DNA from: Sphingomonas sp. GC_Shp_5
Lineage (GTDB): Bacteria > Pseudomonadota > Alphaproteobacteria > Sphingomonadales > Sphingomonadaceae
Reading direction: 5' to 3'
Length of the DNA stretch: 64,000 bases
NCBI RefSeq assembly: GCF_026540855.1
Contig: NZ_JALNUP010000002.1
Coordinates: 124,001-188,000 of the forward strand
Under the pieces are notes generated by a model. It was not told the DNA's origin, made no database searches, and was given only the letters and a program-made list of their open reading frames with translations. Position 1 is the first letter of the stretch. Every line of letters begins with the position of its first letter. The translations under genes were made by a program, and so were the position numbers. Of the stretch, positions 57,614 to 64,000 are shown in pieces.

Positions 57614-59146
57614 CTACAGGCACGCCTCGAGGAATGCCTGGTCGAAGCCGAACTGCTTGGCCTTGTCTAGCGTGTAGGGCCTGAGACCCATCGAGCGATA
57701 TTCGCCGATGATCTTGCCGTCGGCGCTCTCGTCGAGATACTCGAACTTGAACAATTCCTGGGTCACGATCACCGGGCCTTCCATGCCGATCACCTCGGTG
57801 ACGTTGGTCACCCGGCGGGAACCGTCGCGCAGGCGCTTCACCTGGATGATCAGCTCCACCGAATCGGCAATCTGGCGGCTGATCGCTTCCTTGGGCACCT
57901 TGATGTCGCTCATCATCACCATGTTCTCCATGCGGGCGAGCGCCTCGCGCGGGGAGTTGGCGTGGAGGGTACACATCGAGCCGTCGTGGCCGGTGTTCAT
58001 CGCCGCGAGCATGTCGAAACACTCGCTGCCGCGAATTTCGCCGAGGATGATGCGGTCCGGGCGCATACGCAGCGCGTTCTTGACGAGATCGCGGATGCTG
58101 ATCTCGCCCTGGCCCTCGAGGTTGGCGGGGCGGGTTTCGAGCGGCAGCCAGTGCGGCTGCTGCAGCCGGAGCTCGGCCGCGTCCTCGATGGTCAGCACGC
58201 GCTCGCCCGGGTCGATCATCTTGGAGAGCGCATTGAGCATGGTCGTCTTGCCCGAGCCGGTACCGCCCGAGATCACCACGTTGAACCGGCTCGCGCCCGC
58301 GATCTTGAGCGCGGTCGCCATCTTGCTGCTCATCGAGCCGCCGTTCGCCATCATGTCGAGCGTGATCGGCTTGGCGGAAAATTTACGGATCGAGATCGCG
58401 GTGCCGCGCAAGCTCAGCGGCGGCACGATGACGTTGACGCGGCTGCCGTCCTTGAGGCGGGCGTCGGCCAGCGGCGTGGTCTGATCGACACGGCGGCCGA
58501 CCGAGTTGCAGATCCGCTGCGCGATCTGGAACAGATGCTCCTCGTCGCGGAACTGGATCTGGGCGAGCACTAGCTTGCCCTTCTGCTCGATGTAGGTCTG
58601 CTCGGGGCCGTTGACCATGATGTCGGTGATCGTCGGATCCGCGAGCAGCTCCTCGAGCGGCCCGAGCCCGAGCAGCTCGTCGACCAGCACCTTTTCGAGC
58701 GCGAACTGCTCGCGGCGATTGAGGGTGAGCTTCAGCTCGGCGAGCACCTCGCCGATGATCGGGCGAAATTCCTCGGCGAGCTCGTCCTTGCCGAGCGTCG
58801 CGGCCGCCTCGGGATCGACGCGCTCGAGCAGGCGCGGCAGCACCTGTTCCTTGATCTTGTGGATCGACGCCTCGAAGCCTTCGCCGCGGCTGTTGCCGGC
58901 ATCGCCGCTCGCATTCTGGCGATCGGTGAGGCGCTGCATCGCATCGCTCATCTGGTCCGGCAGGACGCCATAGCCGTCCTCGCCGGGTAGCGGCAGCGTG
59001 TCGATCGGTGGGAATTGGCTGCCGCCGCCGAGCGCTTCCTGCTCGGGCCGCGGCGTGCCGCCGCCCTGCATCGGTCGCGCCACCCCGAATGCAGGCCGTG
59101 ACGGCTGCCCGCCGCCCATTCCGCTCCGCCGTCCGAACGCACTCAT
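57614..59146 (-). CDS. cpaF: CpaF/TadA-type secretion ATPase of Flp pili
   Basis: 510 residues from the ATG at 59146, for which GAGG is 8 nt upstream; the ATG at 59152 lies too close to it. A disordered Gly/Pro-rich N-terminus (to about 95) precedes the N-domain and the ATPase with Walker A SGGTGSGKTTMLNAL (about 294-308), LTIEDAAELRL, the Asp box, RMRPDRIILGEIRGSE (Walker B) and the His box TGHDGSMCTLHANSPREAL. It powers Flp/Tad pilus assembly at the inner membrane. The remaining cpa/tad genes are not adjacent; its neighbours are a GT-C-like gene and a divergent protease. Confidence 0.95.
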   Translation of the reverse strand: MSAFGRRSGMGGGQPSRPAFGVARPMQGGGTPRPEQEALGGGSQFPPIDTLPLPGEDGYGVLPDQMSDAMQRLTDRQNASGDAGNSRGEGFEASIHKIKEQVLPRLLERVDPEAAATLGKDELAEEFRPIIGEVLAELKLTLNRREQFALEKVLVDELLGLGPLEELLADPTITDIMVNGPEQTYIEQKGKLVLAQIQFRDEEHLFQIAQRICNSVGRRVDQTTPLADARLKDGSRVNVIVPPLSLRGTAISIRKFSAKPITLDMMANGGSMSSKMATALKIAGASRFNVVISGGTGSGKTTMLNALSKMIDPGERVLTIEDAAELRLQQPHWLPLETRPANLEGQGEISIRDLVKNALRMRPDRIILGEIRGSECFDMLAAMNTGHDGSMCTLHANSPREALARMENMVMMSDIKVPKEAISRQIADSVELIIQVKRLRDGSRRVTNVTEVIGMEGPVIVTQELFKFEYLDESADGKIIGEYRSMGLRPYTLDKAKQFGFDQAFLEACL

Positions 59147-59314
59147 TGCCATACCCTCATGCTCTGGCGTGATCGGTAGGCGCCAAGGTTTGAGATATTC
59201 CTAACCAAATTAGATCGCTGCCCGCAGCATCGGCCGGATTGCCGCCGGTGAGTGCCGGAAGCAGGCGGGGAGCGGCGCTTGACAGCGGCGCCCCGGTGCC
59301 GTTCCAGAGGCGCC

Positions 59315-60817
59315 GTGATCCGCTGGCTCCTGCTTCTTCTCGCCGCGCTCGGCTGGGCCGTGCCCGCCGCCGCCGACGACATTGCCGCCACCGGGCGTGG
59401 GGTGGTGCGCGTCGTCACCATCGCGGTGGTCGATGGCCAGGTGGTCGGCTTCGGCCATGGCAGCGGCGTCGCGATCGCGCCCAACCGCATCGTCACCAAC
59501 GCCCATGTCATGGAGCTCGCCGACCGCTACCCCGACAATGTCGTGATCGGCATCGTCCCCTCCGAAGGCGACAAATCATACCAGGGCAAGGTGATCGCCT
59601 ATGATTCCAAGCGCGATCTGGCGCTGATCGAGTTCACCGGTGCCTCGCTGCCGCCAGCCGCGCTGTATACCGGCCCAGTCACCGAGGGCGATCCGGTGGT
59701 GGCGCTGGGCTACCCCGGCAATGTCGATCTCGCCACCGCGCAATCGGCCGCCGATTATATCCGGCCGACCTCGCCGGTGCGCTCGGAAGGGGTGTTCTCC
59801 GGTCGACGCAGTCTGACGGGGATCGAGGTGCTGCTCCACACCGCCAGCATCGCCCGCGGCAATTCCGGCGGTCCGCTGCTCGATCGTTGCGGCCGGCTGA
59901 TCGGCGTCAATTCGGCGATCACCCGCGGCGAGGAGGGGGATTCCTCGTTCGGCTTTGCGATCGCCGACACCGAGCTGGCAAGCTTCCTCCACGATGCGGA
60001 TCAGCCCTTCGCCACGGTCGGCACGCCCTGCACCTCGATGGAGGAGCGGCTGCGCCAGGACGCCGAGGCGGAGGCCCATGCCCAGGCCGAGGCAGCGACC
60101 GCGCGACGCGAGGCCAGCACCCAGGCCGAGATGAACCGCGAGGAAGCGCTCGCCACCGCGCGCAATGCCGCCGAGCGCCACCGCGAAAATGTCATGGCGA
60201 TCGCCGGGCTGCTGCTGGTGGCGGGAGCGCTGATGATCGGCGGGGCCGGGCTGCTCGAGATCCGCGACCAGCGGCGCCACGCGATCTGGGCCGCCGTCGC
60301 CGGCGCGCTTGCCATGCTCACCGCGGTGACCGTGTTCGTGCTGCGGCCGTCCGCCGATATCGAGCTGCCCGCGCCGGCCGCGCTCACCGTCGCCAGCAGC
60401 CGCAACGCGCCGCTCGGTAAGCTGGTCTGCACCATCCAGCCCGAGCGCAGCCGGGTGACGATGGCGTCGACCGCGGACGTGGCGCTCGACTGGGGGCGCA
60501 ACGGCTGCATGAACGGCCACACCCAATATGTCGCAAGCGCCAGCCGGTGGGAGCGGGTGCTGGTGCCGGATGCCGAACAGACGCTGTCGGTGCTCGGCTT
60601 CGATCCGGCGACACGCACCTATACCAACACCCGCTACTTCCTCTCCGCCACCGCCATGGCGGCAGCGCGCAAGCTGCGCGTGCAGACCAGCCCCAAATCC
60701 TGCACCATCGAACCCGCGGCGACCGAGGCGCTGGTCCAGCAGCAGGCCGCGATCCGCGCCGCGCTGCCGCCGCTGCCCAACGAAAAGCTGGTCTATGCCT
60801 GCAAAACCGCGGGCTGA
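59315..60817 (+). CDS. membrane-anchored trypsin-like serine protease
   Basis: 500 residues from the GTG at 59315 (AGAGG upstream). Signal peptide 1-20. The chymotrypsin-fold domain has the triad His64 (TNAHVMEL), Asp101 (SKRDLALIEF) and Ser184 (ARGNSGGPLL), as in DegP-like proteases but without a PDZ. A strongly charged Ala/Glu coiled coil (about 241-292) follows, then two helices (about 293-314 and 323-343) and a 150-residue tail with four cysteines. The protease domain should be periplasmic. Location of the tail depends on the topology of the helical hairpin. It is followed at 54 bp by a metallopeptidase-like gene. Confidence 0.86.
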   Translation: MIRWLLLLLAALGWAVPAAADDIAATGRGVVRVVTIAVVDGQVVGFGHGSGVAIAPNRIVTNAHVMELADRYPDNVVIGIVPSEGDKSYQGKVIAYDSKRDLALIEFTGASLPPAALYTGPVTEGDPVVALGYPGNVDLATAQSAADYIRPTSPVRSEGVFSGRRSLTGIEVLLHTASIARGNSGGPLLDRCGRLIGVNSAITRGEEGDSSFGFAIADTELASFLHDADQPFATVGTPCTSMEERLRQDAEAEAHAQAEAATARREASTQAEMNREEALATARNAAERHRENVMAIAGLLLVAGALMIGGAGLLEIRDQRRHAIWAAVAGALAMLTAVTVFVLRPSADIELPAPAALTVASSRNAPLGKLVCTIQPERSRVTMASTADVALDWGRNGCMNGHTQYVASASRWERVLVPDAEQTLSVLGFDPATRTYTNTRYFLSATAMAAARKLRVQTSPKSCTIEPAATEALVQQQAAIRAALPPLPNEKLVYACKTAG

Positions 60818-60871
60818 CAGGGTGATCCGCCGGCGATAGGATCACCCGACAAGGGGCAGGGGGATGCGACG

Positions 60872-62464
60872 ATGACGGGTGTTGGTTGGCGCTGGCGGAT
60901 GGCGGCGGCGGCGTTGGCGATGGCTGGGGTGCAACAGCCCGCCCGCGCCGAATGGCTGGAAGCGACGTCGTCGCACTTCATCGTCTATGCCGACAACAAC
61001 GCCGCCGAGATCAAGCGCCAGGCCGAACAGCTTGAACGCTTCGACCAGGTCCTGCGCTATTTTCACCACGTCCCCTCCAACCCGGAGGATGAGGCCAACA
61101 AGGTCACTGTCTATGTCGTCGCCGATGACGATGCGGTGAAGCGGCTGTGCGGCGCCGGCAACGGATGCCGCAACGTCGCCGGCTTCTACGAACCACGGGT
61201 GACCGGCTCGGTGGCGTTCACGCCCAAGGGCGGATTCGACACCGGCAACGCGCTCGATCTGCAGCCGCGAATCGTGCTGTTCCACGAATATGCCCACCAC
61301 TTCCTGCTCGGCAATTATGCCGCCGCTTATCCGGCGTGGTTTTCGGAAGGCTATGCCGAGTTCGCGTCGACCGCGCAGGTAACCGAGGATTATGTCCAGA
61401 TCGGCGGCGCCGCCAATCATCGGGCGTACAGCCTGTTCATGGGCAAGTCGCTGTCGGTCGAGCAGTTGTTCACGCCGCGCACCAAGCCGATGAACGACGA
61501 AGAGACCGAGTCGCTCTACGCGCGCGGCTGGTTGCTGACCCACTACATCATGTTCAACACCGATCGGCGCAAGCAGTTCGCCGCCTATCTCGATGCGCTC
61601 AACAAGGGGACGCCGAGCCTTGACGCGGCGCGGCAAGCGTTCGGCGACCTCAAGGCGATGAACCGCGCAATCAATGCCTATCTGGCGGCGGCAACCCTCC
61701 CGGCAACGCGGATCCCGATCGACAAGCTGCCCGCGGTAACCGTGTCGGTGCGCCCGCTGGCGCCGGGCGAGAAGGCGATGATCGGCTTGCGCATGCAATC
61801 CGACCGCGGCGTCAACCGGACGACCGCGCAGCCACTGTTCGCGCGCGCGACCGTCATCGCGGCGAACTATCCGCGCGATCCGGTGGTGCAGGGCTGGCTC
61901 GCCGAGATGGCCTTTGATGCCGGTCGTGACGATCTCGCCGATGCTGCCGCCGATCGCGCGCTGGCGGCCGATCCAAAGTCCGAACAGGCGCTGGTCTATA
62001 AGGCGCAGATCGCACTGCGCCGCGCACATGACGCCAAGGCAAAGGATGCCGCGGTGTGGCGGGCGGCGCGGAGCTGGATCGTCAAGGCCAACCACCTCGA
62101 TCCGAATGACGCGCAGGCGCTGCTGCTGTTCTACGAAAGCTTCGAGCTTGCCGATCAGCCGCCCACCGCCAGCGCAATCCAGGCGCTGGATCGCGCGCTC
62201 GAACTGGTGCCGCAGGATCCCGGCCTCCGCTTCGCCGTCGCCCGCCAGGCGATCGTCGATGGCAAGATCGACGATGCGCGCCACACGCTGCAGCCGCTGG
62301 CGTACGATGCCCATGCCGGCCCCAACAACCCGGCCGCGCAGCTCGTCGCGCTGCTCGACGCCGGCCTCAAGGGCAAGGCCGCGCTCGAAGCGGCCGACAA
62401 GGCCGACGGCGAGAAGGCCGCCACCGCCACGGCATCGGGCAGCGCTGGAGGCAGCGCGCCGTAA
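60872..62464 (+). CDS. secreted zinc-metallopeptidase-like protein with TPR repeats
   Basis: 530 residues; the ATG follows GGGGG at 8 nt. Signal peptide to about 26. The zinc site HEYAH (His138, Glu139, His142) with a downstream Glu in WFSEGYAEF is the gluzincin pattern of peptidase MA-like / DUF1570 proteins. The second half (about 300-500) consists of helical TPR-type repeats (e.g. ADRALAADPKSEQALVYKAQI, LDRALELVPQDPGLRFAVARQ) and the tail is Ala-rich. Probably periplasmic or lipid-associated. Whether it cleaves peptides or only binds them is unknown. Confidence 0.82.
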   Translation: MTGVGWRWRMAAAALAMAGVQQPARAEWLEATSSHFIVYADNNAAEIKRQAEQLERFDQVLRYFHHVPSNPEDEANKVTVYVVADDDAVKRLCGAGNGCRNVAGFYEPRVTGSVAFTPKGGFDTGNALDLQPRIVLFHEYAHHFLLGNYAAAYPAWFSEGYAEFASTAQVTEDYVQIGGAANHRAYSLFMGKSLSVEQLFTPRTKPMNDEETESLYARGWLLTHYIMFNTDRRKQFAAYLDALNKGTPSLDAARQAFGDLKAMNRAINAYLAAATLPATRIPIDKLPAVTVSVRPLAPGEKAMIGLRMQSDRGVNRTTAQPLFARATVIAANYPRDPVVQGWLAEMAFDAGRDDLADAAADRALAADPKSEQALVYKAQIALRRAHDAKAKDAAVWRAARSWIVKANHLDPNDAQALLLFYESFELADQPPTASAIQALDRALELVPQDPGLRFAVARQAIVDGKIDDARHTLQPLAYDAHAGPNNPAAQLVALLDAGLKGKAALEAADKADGEKAATATASGSAGGSAP

Positions 62465-62494
62465 TCTCTGACGAGGCGAGCTGCCTCTCGCACT

Positions 62495-62561
62495 CCGTTC
62501 GCCCTGAGCTTGTCCAAGGGCAGTGAAACCCATGGGCCTCGACAGGCTCAGCACGAATGGG
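62495..62561. repeat. inverted intergenic repeat of the GCCCTGAGCTTGTC family
   Basis: CCGTTCGCCCTGAGCTTGTC at the left and GACAGGCTCAGCACGAATGG at the right form an imperfect inverted pair (loop of about 20 nt) between convergent genes. The same sequence family is common between genes of many Alphaproteobacteria (recalled). Confidence 0.7.
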
Positions 62562-62636
62562 ATCAGACTGATCCTCCACCAGCACCCCGTCCGGGAGCAG
62601 GATCGTCCGGGACGCCGGCCGCCGTGTCGGCAGCGG

Positions 62637-63677
62637 CTAACCTCGCTCGCGGTCCAGCAGCGCCCGTTTGCGTTCCATCCCATAGGCATAGCCGCCGGCG
62701 CTGCCGTCGCCCCGCAGCACGCGATGGCAGGGCACCACCACCGCCAGCGGGTTGGCACCGCACGCGCTGCCCGCCGCCCGTGTCGCGCCGGGGGCGCCGG
62801 CCGCGGCGGCCAGCTGTGCGTAGCTGCGGGTTTCGCCAGCCGGAATGGTCTGGAGGACCTGCCACACCGCCTCCTGAAAGGCGGTGCCGCGCACGTCGAG
62901 CGGCAGGTCGTGGTCGCGCTCGGGCGATTCCACCTGTGCCACCACCCGTGCCGCCAGATCGGCGAGCGCGTCGTCGCCGGCGATCACCGTTGCCCGCGGG
63001 AAGCGCGCAACCAGCGCCACATCATCCTCGTCGAACGCGATCCGGCAAAGCCCCTTGTCGGTGGCGGCGATCAGCAGCGGGCCGAGGCTGGTGGCGGCGA
63101 TCGTCCAGCGGATCGTCGCGCTGGCGCCCCCGCGCGCCCAGGCGCTCGGCGCCATCCCCAGCCGCGGTGCCGCCTCGTCATAGAAACGGCTCGGCGCCGA
63201 ATAGCCCGCCTCGTAGATCGCATCCGTCACCCGATCCTCGTCGCGCAGCGCGTCGGCGGCCCGGCCGGCGCGCAGGCCGCGGGCATAGGCCGAGGGCGTC
63301 ACCCCGGTCGCGCGCTTGAACAGCCTGTGAAAATGGTGCGGCGCATAGCCGACCGCGGCGGCGAGCGGGCCGAGCGTGATCGGCGCCTCGGCGGTTTCGA
63401 TCAGCCGTACCGCCTCGGCGACCGCGACCCGGTCGCGCCCGACCGCGTCGGGCAGGCAGCGCCGGCAGGCGCGGAAACCGGCGGCCTGCGCGGCAGCCGG
63501 ATCAGCATGGAAGGAGACGTTCTCGCGCCGCGGGTGGCGCGCCGGGCAACTCGGCTTGCAATAGATGCCGGTGGTCTTCACCCCGATCACGAACCACCCG
63601 TCGTGGCTCCGGTCGCGGGCGGCGAAGGCGGCCCAGGCGGCCTCCTGATCGATTGCGGGGTCGATGATCGTGCTCAT
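62637..63677 (-). CDS. ada: bifunctional Ada: methyl-DNA repair protein and transcription activator
   Basis: 346 residues from the ATG at 63677. The N-terminal zinc domain has Cys40, Cys44, Cys71 and Cys74 (GIYCKPSCPAR, ACRRC), with Cys40 taking methyl groups from phosphotriesters. An AraC-type HTH (about 82-180, GPLAAAVGYAPHHFHRLFKR) is followed by the O6-alkylguanine transferase domain with Cys317 in VVVPCHRVL. All catalytic residues are intact. It repairs alkylated DNA and induces the adaptive response. No canonical Ada box was seen upstream. Confidence 0.96.
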   Translation of the reverse strand: MSTIIDPAIDQEAAWAAFAARDRSHDGWFVIGVKTTGIYCKPSCPARHPRRENVSFHADPAAAQAAGFRACRRCLPDAVGRDRVAVAEAVRLIETAEAPITLGPLAAAVGYAPHHFHRLFKRATGVTPSAYARGLRAGRAADALRDEDRVTDAIYEAGYSAPSRFYDEAAPRLGMAPSAWARGGASATIRWTIAATSLGPLLIAATDKGLCRIAFDEDDVALVARFPRATVIAGDDALADLAARVVAQVESPERDHDLPLDVRGTAFQEAVWQVLQTIPAGETRSYAQLAAAAGAPGATRAAGSACGANPLAVVVPCHRVLRGDGSAGGYAYGMERKRALLDRERG

Positions 63678-63695
63678 GATCCCGTATGTAGCGTG

Positions 63696-63746
63696 GCGGC
63701 GGGACGTCTCCATCCCGCCGCTTGCGCCCAAACACGGGTTTGGGCG
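63696..63746. terminator. two tandem hairpins between the dienelactone hydrolase and ada genes
   Basis: GCGGCGGGA (63696-63704) pairs with TCCCGCCGC (63713-63721), and CGCCCAAAC (63725-63733) pairs with GTTTGGGCG (63738-63746). The second hairpin directly abuts the stop codon of the dienelactone hydrolase gene. Neither has a U-tract. Confidence 0.5.
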
Positions 63747-64000
63747 TCAGCCGCCGTTGGCGTGGAACAGGTCGAGCGTGCGCTGCTTGGCGAGCGTCGC
63801 CGAAGCCTCGTCATATTGCGCGCGGCGATCCGAGTTGAAGCCATGATCGGCGTCATAGGTGTAGACGGTGGCGTTGGGCCAATCCTTGGCGGCGATGGTC
63901 TCGACATCCGCCATCGAGATATGCGCGTCGAGCTTGCCGAAGTGGAGGATCACCGGCACCTTGGGCTCCTCGTCGGCGGCCGCGGCGATCATGCCGCCGT
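63747..64000 (-). CDS. dienelactone hydrolase family protein, C-terminal part (runs off the right edge)
   Basis: 84 residues of the C-terminus. The segment EPKVPVILHFGKLDAHISM holds the catalytic Asp (LDAHI), and YTYDADHGFNSDRR the catalytic His, as in carboxymethylenebutenolidase-type alpha/beta hydrolases. The nucleophile region and start codon lie beyond the window. Same strand as ada and separated from it by two hairpins. Confidence 0.87.
   Translation of the reverse strand, partial: GGMIAAAADEEPKVPVILHFGKLDAHISMADVETIAAKDWPNATVYTYDADHGFNSDRRAQYDEASATLAKQRTLDLFHANGG

Overview
The window looks like chromosomal DNA of a sphingomonad (Alphaproteobacteria, Sphingomonas or a close relative). 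It is strongly GC-rich and encodes four TonB-dependent receptors with an (E/D)IVVTG-type TonB box, a Caulobacter-like xylose (Weimberg) cluster xylXBC, CpaF, PhaR, a HisKA_2/HWE-type bacteriophytochrome and many secreted glycosidases. I see no rRNA, tRNA, CRISPR array, integrase or transposase. Apart from short REP-like intergenic repeats there is no mobile DNA.

Layout. 1-3.8 kb: start of rplK (L11), an SGNH/DUF4886 protein and a TonB receptor. 4-8.6 kb: GH15 trehalase-like enzyme, spermidine-synthase-like methyltransferase, MAPEG protein, and a PiT phosphate transporter with its DUF47 partner. 8.9-13.4 kb: a light-sensing block with heme oxygenase, a membrane-anchored LuxR-type regulator, two small unknowns and a PAS-GAF-PHY phytochrome kinase. 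13.5-15.6 kb: a catalase-family protein behind a likely EcfG promoter, then a metallophosphoesterase. 15.6-39.4 kb: a carbohydrate region with GH3, a LacI repressor, aldose epimerase, sugar permease, xylC, xylB, xylX, a GH35-like galactosidase, a large TonB receptor, GH29 fucosidase, two SGNH esterases, an unknown secreted protein, GH31 alpha-xylosidase and an alpha/beta-hydrolase esterase. 39.5-45.6 kb: an alginate-export-type porin and the dicarboxylate system dctA / dctBD. 46-52.6 kb: TonB receptor, alanine racemase and a very large TonB receptor with a clear terminator. 52.8-54.6 kb: a short PhaC-like synthase divergent from phaR. 54.6-64 kb: two-lobed aspartic protease with PDZ, polytopic GT-C-like membrane protein, cpaF, a membrane trypsin-like protease, a zinc-metallopeptidase-like TPR protein, ada and part of a dienelactone hydrolase.

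How it works together. The most coherent system is 15.6-39.4 kb. Alpha-xylosidase, beta-galactosidase, alpha-fucosidase, beta-glucosidase and acetyl-esterase candidates plus a TonB receptor match the chemistry of xyloglucan side-chain removal. The xylose released would enter the xylXBC oxidative pathway encoded in the middle of the block. Five copies of a 14-bp pseudo-palindrome, TGnTAnCGCTAnCA, sit in front of the GH3/lacI pair, xylX/GH35, the TonB receptor, the SGNH-GH29 operon and GH31. This argues for one LacI-family regulon. A second point of interest is the dctBD-dctA locus: it has a good -24/-12 promoter and an upstream palindrome, yet its DctD-like regulator lacks the GAFTGA loop normally needed to engage sigma-54.
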